64,000 bases of DNA from Massilia varians. Lineage in GTDB: Bacteria; Pseudomonadota; Gammaproteobacteria; Burkholderiales; Burkholderiaceae_D. Made by a program: the position numbers and the translations under genes. The notes beneath the pieces are model-generated. The model searched no databases and was not told the DNA's origin. It saw nothing but the letters and a program-made list of their open reading frames with translations. The stretch's first letter is position 1, and each line of letters starts with the position of its first letter. The stretch covers positions 496,001 to 560,000 of the forward strand of contig NZ_AP026966.1 in NCBI RefSeq assembly GCF_027923905.1, in the 5' to 3' direction. Positions 19,565-28,769 of this stretch are shown piece by piece.

Positions 19565-20103
19565 AGGCAGCAGGAAACGTCGGCGCGCAACTTGGCGCCA
19601 AATTCGGTGCGCTCCGCGAGCGCGCCCTCGCCTGGTGGCTGGGCCGCACCGACCAGGAGCGCAAGTTCCTGACCGTCGGCGGCATCGTGGTAGGGGTGTC
19701 GCTGGTCTATGCGCTGCTGCTGGCGCCGGCCATCGAAGGGCGCGACAGCCTGAAACGCTCGTTGCCGGCACTGCGCCAGCAGGCCGCCCAGCTGCAGACC
19801 ATGGCCGCCGAAGCCCAGGCCCTGGCCGCCACGCCGGCGCCGTCGGTAGCACCCATGAGCGCGGAAGGCTTGAACGCCAGCATGGCCCAGCGCGGCCTCA
19901 AGGCCGCCTCGGTCACCATGACCGGCGAATACGCCAAGATCCAGTTCAACGGCGTGTCCTTCGCCAACCTGGTGTCCTGGCTCGACGCCCAGCGCCGCGA
20001 AAACCGCGTGCAGGTGCAGGACGCCACCTTCACCGCGCTCGCCGCGGTGGGACAGGTCGATGCCACCCTCACGCTGCGCCAGGCCAGCGCGCCGGCCCAA
20101 TGA
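19561..20103 (+). CDS. gspM: type II secretion inner-membrane protein GspM
   Basis: GspM is the bitopic partner of GspL. The 180 residues comprise a short cytoplasmic part ending RTDQERKFLTVGG, one transmembrane helix (IVVGVSLVYALLLAPAIEG, about 42-60), a coiled segment (RDSLKRSLPALRQQAAQLQTM) and a small periplasmic ferredoxin-like domain ending VDATLTLRQASAPAQ. Overlaps of four bases with gspL and gspN place it firmly in the operon. Confidence 0.93.
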   Translation: MKAAGNVGAQLGAKFGALRERALAWWLGRTDQERKFLTVGGIVVGVSLVYALLLAPAIEGRDSLKRSLPALRQQAAQLQTMAAEAQALAATPAPSVAPMSAEGLNASMAQRGLKAASVTMTGEYAKIQFNGVSFANLVSWLDAQRRENRVQVQDATFTALAAVGQVDATLTLRQASAPAQ

Positions 20104-20873
20104 GGCGCCTGCTGTTATGGCTGGTGCCGGTCGTGCTGGCCGTGCTGGTCACGGTGCTGGCCTTCCTGCCCGCCTCCTGGCTGGGGCCGATCGTGGAACA
20201 GCAGACCGGCGGCCGTTTGACTCTCGGGGATGCGCAGGGTACGCTCTGGAACGGCTCAGCCTTTGTGGGCGGAGCGCCGGGCGAGGGTGGGGCGGTGACC
20301 CCGCTGCTGCCGGGCCGCTTCGCATGGCGCCTGTCGCCGATGGTGATGTTGGGCCAAGTCCACATGGAATTGGAAAACCCGCAAGCGCTGGCGCGTCCGG
20401 TACGCATCGACGGCAACTGGTCGCAGTGGCAGGTGAGCAGCGGCGAATTGCTGCTGCCGGCCGAGGGCCTGGCCGGGTTGGGCGCGCCGCTCAACACGCT
20501 GGCGCCCTCCGGCACCATCCGGCTGGTCTGGAATACGCTTGACCTGCTGCGCCAGCCCAATACGGTAGCGGTACAGGGCCGTACGGTATTGACCATGAGC
20601 GACATGGGTTCGCGCATGTCGCCCATCCGGCCGCTGGGCAGCTATGAAATGGCATTCGATTGGCGCGGCAGCCAGGCCGACCTGAACCTGCGCACCGTAC
20701 GCGGTGCGCTCGTATTGACGGGCTCGGGTATGCTGCAAAATGGCCGCCTGCGCTTTTCCGGCCAGGCCTCGGCCGCCGAAGGATACGAACAGACGCTGGG
20801 CAATATGCTCAACCTGCTGGGCCAGCGCCGCATGGTGAACGGCAAAAACATAATCGCACTCGAGTTCAGATAA
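20100..20873 (+). CDS. gspN: type II secretion protein GspN
   Basis: GspN is an accessory type II secretion protein found only in some systems. The 257-residue product has an N-terminal membrane anchor (MRRLLLWLVPVVLAVLVTVLA) and the GspN domain starting LGPIVEQQTGGRLTLGDAQG; LLNLLGQRRMVNGKNIIALEF closes it. Its function is not settled. It overlaps gspM by four bases and gspD by one (TAATG at 20871-20875). Confidence 0.92.
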   Translation: MRRLLLWLVPVVLAVLVTVLAFLPASWLGPIVEQQTGGRLTLGDAQGTLWNGSAFVGGAPGEGGAVTPLLPGRFAWRLSPMVMLGQVHMELENPQALARPVRIDGNWSQWQVSSGELLLPAEGLAGLGAPLNTLAPSGTIRLVWNTLDLLRQPNTVAVQGRTVLTMSDMGSRMSPIRPLGSYEMAFDWRGSQADLNLRTVRGALVLTGSGMLQNGRLRFSGQASAAEGYEQTLGNMLNLLGQRRMVNGKNIIALEFR

Positions 20874-23239
20874 TGACCAACAACATTCGCACCACCTTTG
20901 CTCGACCCCACCTCCGCCTGCCCATCATGCCGAGTATGCGCCGCGTCGCGGCCGGCGCCATGCTGTGTTGCTTCGCCGCGACGACGGCAGGAACATTCCT
21001 TCCAGCAGTTGCCCAGGCGCAGGAGAGTGCGAACGCCGCGGCGCTGAGCTTCGTCAACGCCGACATCGAATCGGTAATCAAGGCGATCGGCCACTACACC
21101 GGCATGACCTTCATCATCGATCCAAGGGTAAAGGGCACGATCACCCTGGTGTCGGAAAAAACGCTGACCAAGAGCCAGGCCTTCGCCCTCCTGACCTCGA
21201 CCCTGCGCCTGCAGGGCTATGCCGTCGTCACCAGCGGCGACGGCTATGCCAAGGTGGTGCCGGAAGCCGAAGCCAAGGCCCAGTCCTCGCCGACCCAGGT
21301 AGGCGGCGTACGCGCCAGCCGCGCCACCGGCGACCAGATCGCCACCCAGGTGTTCTATCTCTCCTACGAATCGGCGGCCAACCTCACCGCCGTGCTGCGT
21401 CCCCTGATTTCGCCGAACAACTCCATCATGGCGAACCCGGGCAACAATACCCTGGTCATCACCGACTACGCCGACAACCTGCGCCGCCTGGCCAAGATCA
21501 TCGCCGCGCTCGACACCCCGGTGGCGGCCGACCTCGATGTGATTCCGATCCGCAACGCGATCGCCAGCGACATCGCCGCGCTGGTCACCCGCCTGATGGA
21601 ACCGAGCGCCGGCGGCGACTCGGGCCGCGTCACCGTGCTGGCCGACCCGCGCACCAACTCGGTCGTGATCCGCGCGCCCTCGCAGGCGCGCGCCAACCTG
21701 GCCAAGTCGCTGATCGCGCGCCTCGACCAGCAGACCTCGACGCAGGGCAATATCCACGTCGTCTACCTGAAGAATGCCGACGCTAGCCGCGTGGCGCAAA
21801 CCCTGCGCGCCGTGGTGTCGCAGGACGCTTCCGCGGTGCCGGTGCAGCAGCAGGGCACCGCGGGCGGTTCGATCCAGGGCGGCTCGGCAGGCATGGGCGG
21901 AAGCGGCAACCAGGGCGGACTCGGCAGCCAGCAGGTCCAGCAGGGCAGCCTGGCCACGGCCGGCACCGGCGGCGCCTATGGCCAGCAGAGCCAGCTTACC
22001 GCCGGCGGCGCCGGCGGGGGCCAGGGCTCGGGCTTCATCCAGGCCGACGCCTCGACCAACAGCCTGATCATCACCGCGCCGGACGCCGTGTACCGCAACC
22101 TGCGCAGCGTCATCGACCAGCTCGACGTGCGCCGCGCCCAAGTCTACATCGAGGCGCTGGTGGTCGAAGTGACGTCCAACAAGGCTTCGGAATTCGGCGT
22201 GCAGTGGATCGGCGCCTCGGGCGACAGCGACAGCAAGTACCGCGTCGGCGGCGTCCAGTCCTTCACCGGCGGGGCCCAGGGCAGCAACATCGTCAACCTG
22301 GCCGCGGCGGCGCGCACCGGCCTGTCCGGCACCTCGGTGCCGAGCATCCCGGGCGGCCTGACCTTCGGCCTGTTCCGCCAGGTGGGCGGCGAGCTGGGCC
22401 TTGGCGCGGTGGCGCGCGCCCTTGAAAACGATGGCAATGCCAATATCTTGTCCACACCGAACATGATCACGCTGGACAACGAGCTGGCGACGATCAAGGT
22501 CGGCCAGAACGTGCCGATCATCACCGGCTCGTATACGACCACGGCGGCGACCGGCGGCGGCAACCCGTTCCAGACCGTCGACCGCCGCGACGTCGGCCTG
22601 CTGCTCAAGGTGCGCCCGCAAATCTCGGAGGGGGGTACGATCAAGATGGCGATCCTCCACGAAAACTCGAGCGTCGATCCGGCCACCCGCAACGCGCCGC
22701 AGGGCCTGACCACCAACCAGCGCGCGATCGAAAGCAATGTGCTGGCCGACGACGGCCAGATCATCGTGCTCGGCGGCCTGATCGAGGATACCGAGGGCGA
22801 TGGCGAAGAGAAAGTACGCGGCCTGGGCGACATTCCGGTGCTGGGCAACCTGTTCAAGTACCGCAACCGCACCCGGGTCAAGACCAACCTGATGGTGTTC
22901 CTGCGTCCTGTCGTGGTGCGCAGCAAGGAAGCCTCCCACTCGCTGGCCATGGACCGTTACGAATACATGCGCGCCGTCGGCGCCTCGGGCCAGGCCAGCC
23001 AGGAAGACACGCTCCTGATGCGCAACCTCGGCGCGCCGCAACTGCCGCCGCTGACGGGCGGCCAGCCGCCGGTGGGCGGCACCATGGCCACCGCGCCGGT
23101 GCAGGCGGCGCCCGTGGCCGGCAGCGCCCCGGGCGCGGCCAGCGGCCAGCCGGTGCCCCAGGGCCAGCAGCGCCAGCAGAACCAGCCGGCGACGCCGCAG
23201 TCCCAGTTTCGTCCGGTGACGCCATCGAACCAGAAATAA
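20873..23239 (+). CDS. gspD: type II secretion outer-membrane secretin GspD
   Basis: The secretin forms the outer-membrane gate. The 788-residue precursor has a long signal region cleaved near AQAQES, then N0 ([19 protein letters not shown]), the N1-N3 repeats ([52 protein letters not shown]) and the secretin core ([50 protein letters not shown]). A Gly/Gln/Ser-rich insertion of about 60 residues splits N3. The C-terminus is a long Pro/Gln/Ala-rich tail. No lipobox is visible. It starts at 20873, overlapping the gspN stop. Confidence 0.96.
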   Translation: MTNNIRTTFARPHLRLPIMPSMRRVAAGAMLCCFAATTAGTFLPAVAQAQESANAAALSFVNADIESVIKAIGHYTGMTFIIDPRVKGTITLVSEKTLTKSQAFALLTSTLRLQGYAVVTSGDGYAKVVPEAEAKAQSSPTQVGGVRASRATGDQIATQVFYLSYESAANLTAVLRPLISPNNSIMANPGNNTLVITDYADNLRRLAKIIAALDTPVAADLDVIPIRNAIASDIAALVTRLMEPSAGGDSGRVTVLADPRTNSVVIRAPSQARANLAKSLIARLDQQTSTQGNIHVVYLKNADASRVAQTLRAVVSQDASAVPVQQQGTAGGSIQGGSAGMGGSGNQGGLGSQQVQQGSLATAGTGGAYGQQSQLTAGGAGGGQGSGFIQADASTNSLIITAPDAVYRNLRSVIDQLDVRRAQVYIEALVVEVTSNKASEFGVQWIGASGDSDSKYRVGGVQSFTGGAQGSNIVNLAAAARTGLSGTSVPSIPGGLTFGLFRQVGGELGLGAVARALENDGNANILSTPNMITLDNELATIKVGQNVPIITGSYTTTAATGGGNPFQTVDRRDVGLLLKVRPQISEGGTIKMAILHENSSVDPATRNAPQGLTTNQRAIESNVLADDGQIIVLGGLIEDTEGDGEEKVRGLGDIPVLGNLFKYRNRTRVKTNLMVFLRPVVVRSKEASHSLAMDRYEYMRAVGASGQASQEDTLLMRNLGAPQLPPLTGGQPPVGGTMATAPVQAAPVAGSAPGAASGQPVPQGQQRQQNQPATPQSQFRPVTPSNQK

Positions 23240-23246
23240 GCTGACC

Positions 23247-24668
23247 ATGAACAATCTGTTGCCTTTCGCCTTCGCCCGTGACCACGGCGTGCTGGCGCGC
23301 GGCGGTGACGAACCCGGCCAGGCCGTCGAGGTGCTGGCATCGAGCGCCACGGCGCCCAGCGCGATCGCGGAAGTCTCGCGCCGCTTCGGCCGCATCACCC
23401 TGCGCCGCCTCGAGCGCGGCGAGCTCGACGACGCCATCGCCAAGGCCTATGCCGGCGCCGGCGGCGACGCCTCGCAGGTGGTGGACGAGTTCGACGCCGA
23501 CCTCGACCTGACCCGCCTGCTGCAGGACGTGCCCGCCATCGAAGACCTGCTGGAATCCTCGGACGACGCGCCGGTCATCCGCATGATCAACGCACTGCTG
23601 ACGCAGTCGCTGCGCGAAGGCGCGTCCGACATCCACATCGAGCCCTTCGAGCAGACCTCGGTCGTGCGCTTCCGCGTCGACGGCGCGCTGCGCGACATCG
23701 TGCGCCCGAAGAAGGCGATCCACGCCTCGCTGATCTCGCGTATCAAGATCATGTCGCAGCTCGACATCGCCGAGAAGCGCCTGCCGCAGGACGGCCGCAT
23801 CACCCTGCGCATCGGCGGCAAGCCGGTCGACGTGCGCGTCTCGACCCTGCCGACCGGCCACGGCGAGCGCGCGGTGCTGCGTCTGCTGGACAAGGAAGCC
23901 GGCAGGCTCGACCTGAGCCACCTGGGCATGGCGCCGGACATGCTGCCGCAGTTCGACCGCCTGATCAACCAGCCGCACGGCATCGTGCTGGTCACCGGCC
24001 CGACCGGTTCGGGTAAAACCACCACGCTGTACGCCGCGCTGTCGCGCCTGAACGCGTCCACCACCAACATCATGACGGTGGAAGACCCGATCGAATACGA
24101 CCTCAACGGCGTCGGCCAGACCCAGGTCAACGCGCGCATCGACATGAGCTTCGCCAAGGCCCTGCGCGCCATCCTGCGCCAGGACCCGGACGTGATCATG
24201 ATCGGTGAGATCCGCGACCTGGAAACGGCGCAGATCGCGGTGCAGGCCTCGCTCACCGGCCACCTGGTGCTGGCCACCCTGCACACCAATGACGCGGCCT
24301 CGGCCGTGACCCGTTTGCTGGACATGGGCATCGAGCCCTTCCTGTTGTCGTCGTCATTGCTGGGCGTGATGGCCCAGCGCCTGGTGCGTAAGCTCTGCGT
24401 GCACTGCAAGGTCAGCGACGCCAGCGGCTGGCATGCGGTGGGTTGCGAGCGCTGCGGCCACACCGGCTACCACGGCCGGGTCGGCGTCTACGAGCTGCTC
24501 GAAACCACCGAAGAGATCCGCGCCCAGATCCACAACCAGGCCTCCGAAGCCGAGATCCGCGCCGCCGCCCAGAAGTCGGGCATGAGGCTGATGCGCGAGG
24601 ATGGCGAGCGCTGGCTGGCGGACGGCACCACCACGCGCGCCGAGCTGGTGCGCGTGACCAAGGATTAA
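23247..24668 (+). CDS. gspE: type II secretion ATPase GspE
   Basis: GspE is the cytoplasmic hexameric ATPase that drives pseudopilus assembly. The 473-residue product has an N1-like domain, the N2 region ([27 protein letters not shown]), Walker [14 protein letters not shown], the Asp box ([18 protein letters not shown]), Walker B with [16 protein letters not shown], the His box [14 protein letters not shown] and a tetracysteine zinc site (CVHC ... CERC). It begins 7 nt after gspD and 9 nt precede gspF. Confidence 0.97.
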   Translation: MNNLLPFAFARDHGVLARGGDEPGQAVEVLASSATAPSAIAEVSRRFGRITLRRLERGELDDAIAKAYAGAGGDASQVVDEFDADLDLTRLLQDVPAIEDLLESSDDAPVIRMINALLTQSLREGASDIHIEPFEQTSVVRFRVDGALRDIVRPKKAIHASLISRIKIMSQLDIAEKRLPQDGRITLRIGGKPVDVRVSTLPTGHGERAVLRLLDKEAGRLDLSHLGMAPDMLPQFDRLINQPHGIVLVTGPTGSGKTTTLYAALSRLNASTTNIMTVEDPIEYDLNGVGQTQVNARIDMSFAKALRAILRQDPDVIMIGEIRDLETAQIAVQASLTGHLVLATLHTNDAASAVTRLLDMGIEPFLLSSSLLGVMAQRLVRKLCVHCKVSDASGWHAVGCERCGHTGYHGRVGVYELLETTEEIRAQIHNQASEAEIRAAAQKSGMRLMREDGERWLADGTTTRAELVRVTKD

Positions 24669-24677
24669 GGAAAGCCC

Positions 24678-25898
24678 ATGCCGGCATTTCGCTACGAAGC
24701 CGTCGACGCCGGCGGCGCGACCAGGAAGGGCGTGGTCAACGCCGACAGTCCGCGCTCGGCGCGCGCCGACCTGCGTACCCAGGGGCTGACGCCTCTTTCT
24801 GTCGAGCAGATCGCGGCCCAGGTCGACGATGCCGGCGTGGCGCGCTCGCGCGGCTTCGGCGAGCGCCTGTCGCAGGTCGAGCTGGCGCTGTTCACGCGCC
24901 AGCTGGCCAGCCTGCTGGAGGCGGGGCTGCCGCTGGAGCAGGCCTTCACCGCCCTGCTGGAGCAGGCCGAGCGGCCCTATGTGCGCGACCTGATCGCCTC
25001 GATCCGCTCGGAAGTCATCGGCGGCGTGGCGTTTTCCAGCGCGCTGTCGCGCCACCCGCGCGACTTCGCCGAGATCTACCGCGCCCTGGTGTCCTCGGGC
25101 GAGCAGATCGGCCAGCTCTCGCGCGTGCTGTCGCGCCTGGCCGACTACATCGAGCGCCGCAACGCGCTGGTGCAGAAGGTGCGCCTGGCGTTTACCTATC
25201 CGGCGATCGTCACCGTGGTCGCCTTCGCCATCGTCATCTTCCTGCTCACCTACGTGGTGCCGCAGATCGTCTCGGTGTTCGCCAACACCAAGCAGAAGCT
25301 GCCTTTCCTCACCGTGATGATGCTGGCGATTTCCGACTTCGTGCGGGCCTACGGCATCTATGTCGCGATCCTGCTGGCCGGCGCCTTCTGGCTGTGGCGG
25401 CGCGCGCTGCGCAATCCCGACCTCAAGCGGCGCTGGCATACCTGGCTGCTCAATGCCCCCGTGTACGGCAAGTTCGAGCGCAGCCTGAACACGGCGCGCT
25501 TCGCCAGCACGCTGGCGATCACCACCGGTTCCGGCGTGCCGATCCTGCGCGCGCTCGAGACCAGCCGCGACACCCTGTCGAACGTGGCGATGCGCGAACT
25601 GGTCGAACAGGCCACCGGCAGCGTGCGCGAAGGCGTGAGCCTGGCGCGCGCCCTGTCGGCGCAGAAGCACTTCCCGCCGATGCTGGTGCACATGATCCGC
25701 GCCGGCGAGATCACCGGCGAGCTGCCCAGCATGCTCGAGCGTGCCGCCAATTCGCAGCAGGCCGACCTCGAGCGCCGCACGCTCACCATCGCCGGCCTGC
25801 TGGAGCCGGTGCTGATCCTGGCCATGGGCCTGGTGGTGCTCTTGATCGTGCTGGCGGTCTTGATGCCGATTATCGAAATCAACCAGCTGGTGCGCTAA
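24678..25898 (+). CDS. gspF: type II secretion inner-membrane protein GspF
   Basis: GspF is the polytopic platform protein. The 406 residues hold two repeated cytoplasmic T2SSF domains (about 70-190 and 275-395; LFTRQLASLLEAGLPLEQAF and FASTLAITTGSGVPILRALE) and three transmembrane helices (near 170-195, 220-240 and 375-400). Start and length are typical. It is followed 21 nt later by gspC. Confidence 0.97.
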   Translation: MPAFRYEAVDAGGATRKGVVNADSPRSARADLRTQGLTPLSVEQIAAQVDDAGVARSRGFGERLSQVELALFTRQLASLLEAGLPLEQAFTALLEQAERPYVRDLIASIRSEVIGGVAFSSALSRHPRDFAEIYRALVSSGEQIGQLSRVLSRLADYIERRNALVQKVRLAFTYPAIVTVVAFAIVIFLLTYVVPQIVSVFANTKQKLPFLTVMMLAISDFVRAYGIYVAILLAGAFWLWRRALRNPDLKRRWHTWLLNAPVYGKFERSLNTARFASTLAITTGSGVPILRALETSRDTLSNVAMRELVEQATGSVREGVSLARALSAQKHFPPMLVHMIRAGEITGELPSMLERAANSQQADLERRTLTIAGLLEPVLILAMGLVVLLIVLAVLMPIIEINQLVR

Positions 25899-25919
25899 TA
25901 CAAGAATAAGAAGGAAACC

Positions 25920-26660
25920 ATGAACAAGCGTCTGCCTCTCCTCCTCACCCTGCTCGCCCTGGTGCTGCTGGTCGCCTCGATCGCCTACTGGTTCCTGCAG
26001 CTGTACAAGCCCGAGCAGCGCCCGCTGGCGCCGGCGCCGGCCATGGCCCTGGCCGAGCCGACCCCTGAAGCCGCCGCCTACCTGTTCGGCGGCCAGCCGA
26101 CCGCGGTGGCGATCTCCAACTACCAGCTCACCGGCGTCATCTCGGCCGGCATCAACAGCGCCGTGATCCTGGTGGCCGAAGGTTCGCCGCCGAAGGCGGT
26201 GCGGATCGGCCGCGAGATCGTGCCCGGCGTGACCGTGGCCGAGGTGCATCCGAAATACGTGATGCTGTCCGAGGGCGGCGTGATGAAGCGCGTCGACCTG
26301 GCGCCCGATACCGGCGCCTCCAGCCACGCGGGCATGGCGCCGCCGGCACCCGGACCGCAGCCGGTGGCCGCCGCGCCCGTGCCGGGTGTCGAGCCGCAGA
26401 CCGCGCCCGGTGTCGTGGCCGCGCCGGGGAACATGCAGCAGCAACCGGGCGGCGGCGTCGCGCTGACCACCCCGGAGCCCGAGCTGCCGAACCAGGAAGC
26501 GCCCCCGCCGCCCGATCCGACCATGACCCAGCCGCAGCAGGGGCAGCAGGGACAGCAGGGACAGCAGGGACAGAACCCGCCGCCGCCGCACCAGGTGCAG
26601 ATGCCGCCCCCGACCCGGGCGGTGAACAGCCCGGTGGGCGAGCCGAACCCGACCCAGTAA
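25920..26660 (+). CDS. gspC: type II secretion protein GspC-like, with Pro/Gln-rich C-terminus
   Basis: GspC links the inner-membrane platform to the secretin. The 246-residue product has an N-terminal membrane helix (LPLLLTLLALVLLVASIAYWFL) and a homology-region (PulC) domain (about 50-135, YLFGGQPTAVAISNYQLTGVIS ... RIGREIVPGVTVAEVHPKYVML). A PDZ or coiled-coil end, found in classical GspC, is missing. Residues 140-246 are Pro/Gln/Ala-rich and encoded partly by a 9-bp tandem repeat. Its place at the end of the operon, after gspF, is a cyclic shift of the D-E-F-C-G-N order known in Burkholderia. Confidence 0.88.
   Translation: MNKRLPLLLTLLALVLLVASIAYWFLQLYKPEQRPLAPAPAMALAEPTPEAAAYLFGGQPTAVAISNYQLTGVISAGINSAVILVAEGSPPKAVRIGREIVPGVTVAEVHPKYVMLSEGGVMKRVDLAPDTGASSHAGMAPPAPGPQPVAAAPVPGVEPQTAPGVVAAPGNMQQQPGGGVALTTPEPELPNQEAPPPPDPTMTQPQQGQQGQQGQQGQNPPPPHQVQMPPPTRAVNSPVGEPNPTQ
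26535..26573 (+). repeat. 9-bp tandem repeat inside gspC
   Basis: About four copies of CAGCAGGGA (the first ending GGG) encode repeated Gly-Gln-Gln. The unit is a multiple of three, so copy-number change would alter protein length without shifting the frame. Confidence 0.8.
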
Positions 26661-26665
26661 GCAGG

Positions 26666-26695
26666 AACGCCGCAGCGATGCGGCGTTTTATTTTT
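26666..26695 (+). terminator. Rho-independent terminator of the gsp operon
   Basis: The perfect 8-bp stem AACGCCGC/GCGGCGTT with a six-base loop is followed by TTATTTTT. It begins five bases after the gspC stop. Confidence 0.88.
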
Positions 26696-26763
26696 GCCCG
26701 TCCCGTGCAAGCCCCAGCAGTGGTGATCCGGGAAGGGCCGTCGTCAAACGCGCAGCCCGCAGA

Positions 26764-27399
26764 TCAGCGCGGGTAGGTGAAGCCGGTACGAATGTCCATC
26801 GGCAGCAGCCGGCCGCCTTCGCGCACCATCAGGCGCTGGGGCGGTTCCTCGCCGGCCAGCACCCGCCGCGTGACGGGCAGTCCTTCGGCCTTGCGCACCA
26901 GTTCGTCGCTGCGCTCGTATACGTTGGGGCAGCCGGTGGCCTTGAGCAGCGCCTGCACGACCGGCACCTTCCACAGGTCGACCCCGGCGGCATTGAACTG
27001 GCAGACCAGGTAGCCCGTGGCGCCGCCATGGCTGTGCACCAGCAGCCCCGGCAAGCCGTGCCGGTCGCCGTCGACCAGCAGGACCAGTGCCTGCGGATCG
27101 GCGTCCTGCAGCGCTTCAGTGCGCGACTGCACGGCGGCCTGTACGCGGCGCTTGATCATGGCGTGGTCGACCGGCTCATCCTTGCGCAGGGTCCAGACCC
27201 GGGCCGCGATCTGCGACTTGGCGTTGTAGGCCGCGCGCGCCAGGAACTGGCGCGACGAGGACTGCACGGTGGCCGTGGCGCCCGCCTTGTTGCGCTCGGC
27301 GGGCTTGCCCTCGACCCTGTCGATGGCGGAGAGATAAATCCAGGGGTCGCCGGCCAGGATGGCCTTTTCCTTGCCCTGCTTGATGGTGATGGTGAGCAT
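26764..27399 (-). CDS. RlmI-like protein lacking the methyltransferase domain
   Basis: The 211 residues align along their length with the N-terminal half of 23S rRNA m5C1962 methyltransferase RlmI: a PUA domain (KQGKEKAILAGDPWIYLSAI, then ARAAYNAKSQIAARVWT) and the following alpha/beta linker domain (NVYERSDELVRKAEGLPVTRRVLAGEEPP). RlmI normally continues for about 190 more residues with the SAM-binding fold. Here the frame ends MDIRTGFTYPR at the point where RlmI reads GHKTGYYLDQR, and only about 100 bp separate it from gspC, leaving no room for the rest. The EsDGLPG motif is altered to RHGLPG. It could be a stand-alone RNA-binding protein or a decaying remnant; the frame itself is clean. 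Confidence 0.8.
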   Translation of the reverse strand: MLTITIKQGKEKAILAGDPWIYLSAIDRVEGKPAERNKAGATATVQSSSRQFLARAAYNAKSQIAARVWTLRKDEPVDHAMIKRRVQAAVQSRTEALQDADPQALVLLVDGDRHGLPGLLVHSHGGATGYLVCQFNAAGVDLWKVPVVQALLKATGCPNVYERSDELVRKAEGLPVTRRVLAGEEPPQRLMVREGGRLLPMDIRTGFTYPR

Positions 27400-27450
27400 G
27401 CGCAGCTTTCGTTTTCAGGATGCGCATGATACAGCAGCGGGCGAGCCGTC

Positions 27451-27861
27451 TCAGGCCGCGATCACCTCGACGAGTTCGAAATGCAAGGTGACGAAGGCGA
27501 AGTCGTCGTGCAATTGGTACTGGGGCAGGCAGCGGATGTGCACTTCCTGGAACTCGCGGGCGCTGGCGAAGCCCTCGCCGCGCCAGACTTCTTCCGGGAT
27601 GTCGCCGAAGCGGATGGTGTACACCTTGGTCGCACGGATCAGGCAGCGCAGGCGCTGCTTCAGGTCGTAGACTTCGATCAGGTCGCCCGCCTCGTAGCTG
27701 CCGTCGCCGTATTCGCCGTAGGGCTGGTAGTAGTCCTCGACGGTGTCGGCCGTGACTGTCTTGCGGCCCGCCATCACGGCGCGCGGCAGGCTGTCGTCGT
27801 TCTCATCGGCGCCCCAGAACGTCAGGCGCCTGCGCCGGCCAATCGTGGTCGCCGTCATCAT
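27451..27861 (-). CDS. ASCH-domain protein
   Basis: A 136-residue protein with an ASCH-like fold, related to PUA and predicted to bind RNA or modified nucleosides. Recognisable features are LTFWGADENDDSLPRAVMAGRKTVTADT near the N-terminus, GDLIEVYDLKQRLRCLIRATKVYTIRFGDIPEEVWRGEGFAS mid-protein, and a C-terminal beta strand FVTLHFELVEVI. The ATG at 27861 overlaps the stop of the HTH gene (ATGA), so translation is coupled. No substrate can be named; some ASCH proteins hydrolyse N4-acetylcytidine. Confidence 0.85.
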   Translation of the reverse strand: MMTATTIGRRRRLTFWGADENDDSLPRAVMAGRKTVTADTVEDYYQPYGEYGDGSYEAGDLIEVYDLKQRLRCLIRATKVYTIRFGDIPEEVWRGEGFASAREFQEVHIRCLPQYQLHDDFAFVTLHFELVEVIAA

Positions 27862-28592
27862 GCGCGCCGCAATGCGGTGAACGCGGCGAACTCCCAGGAC
27901 CTGAAGCCCAGCAGCAGCGTATAGCCGTCGCGCTCCTGCAGCGGCAGGCGCCGGTCGTTGCGGTGCAGGCGCGCCAGTTCCCCGGCCAGCTGCTCGATCC
28001 TCGAGGCCAGCTCCTGGGCGCTGGCGCTCGACAGGCGCGCCGGGAGGCACATCAGTGCCTCGCCGGGGCGGTCGAACCTGCCGGCGAAATAATCTTCGAC
28101 CACGTGTTCGCGGAAGAAGCGCTGCACCGGGCCGTCCGGCAACCAGCGGAAGGCGTTCGAAACGCGCAGGCTGTAGCGGTTCAGCGGTTTCAGCTCGATC
28201 AGGCCGAGCCGGTCGAGCTCGGCCAGCAGGGTGATGCACTCCGGCTCGGTCAGGCGGTAGGTTTCGGTTACTTGTCCCAGTGACCAGTGTCCGAGGCAGC
28301 AGATCGCCATCAGGAGCAGGCGCGGATTGGCGACCAGCGAGGTTTCCTGCGGCAGGGTGAGGGCGTCGGCCTGGGGGCGCGAGTCGGCGGCGCGGCGCAG
28401 CACGTCCTCCAGCGCAATGCCGGTCACCTGGCAGATCTGGGCGAGGCGCGACAGGGCCATGTCCTTCTGGCCGAACATGCGCTTGACGCTTGATTCGCTC
28501 ACGCCGATGCGCCCGGCCAGGTCTTTATAGGTAATGTTGGCGGTGCGCAGTTCGGCGCGCAGCACGTCAAGGACCAGCTCCGGTGAACTCAT
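27858..28592 (-). CDS. HTH (XRE-like) transcriptional regulator with C-terminal ligand-type domain
   Basis: A 244-residue regulator. The N-terminal HTH covers about residues 8-55 (ITYKDLAGRIGVSESSVKRMFGQKDMALSRLAQICQ). A winged-helix-like middle section (LLLMAICCLGHWSLGQVTETYRL, ECITLLAELDRLGLIELKP) and a C-terminal part of unknown fold follow. AGGAAC sits 7 nt before the ATG at 28592; a longer frame begins at 28697 without protein-like sequence. It overlaps the ASCH gene by four bases. Its DNA target is unknown; autoregulation is likely. Confidence 0.85.
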   Translation of the reverse strand: MSSPELVLDVLRAELRTANITYKDLAGRIGVSESSVKRMFGQKDMALSRLAQICQVTGIALEDVLRRAADSRPQADALTLPQETSLVANPRLLLMAICCLGHWSLGQVTETYRLTEPECITLLAELDRLGLIELKPLNRYSLRVSNAFRWLPDGPVQRFFREHVVEDYFAGRFDRPGEALMCLPARLSSASAQELASRIEQLAGELARLHRNDRRLPLQERDGYTLLLGFRSWEFAAFTALRRA

Positions 28593-28707
28593 GGTGTTCC
28601 TGTAGTAAATATGACATGTCGACTGAATGTACCTGTGAATTGTCGAGTAGGCAAGATCGTCAGGGCGGCGATACCACACCGCGGTTGCCGGCAGCACGGT
28701 CGGACGT

Positions 28708-28738
28708 AAAAAAGGCGGGCACGCTTGCGCGGCCCGCC
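28708..28738 (-). terminator. Rho-independent terminator
   Basis: The stem GGCGGGC/GCCCGCC is followed on the minus strand by a run of six Ts (28708-28713). It lies downstream of the small basic protein gene. Confidence 0.85.
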
Positions 28739-28769
28739 AAGGGGAAGTCTTTCCAGGGGAGAGGGTGGC

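Noticed and set aside
20642..23443. A 933-codon minus-strand open frame opposite gspD.
   Set aside because: Low-complexity His/Arg/Gly/Val/Ala composition typical of GC-driven shadow frames; gspD explains the region.
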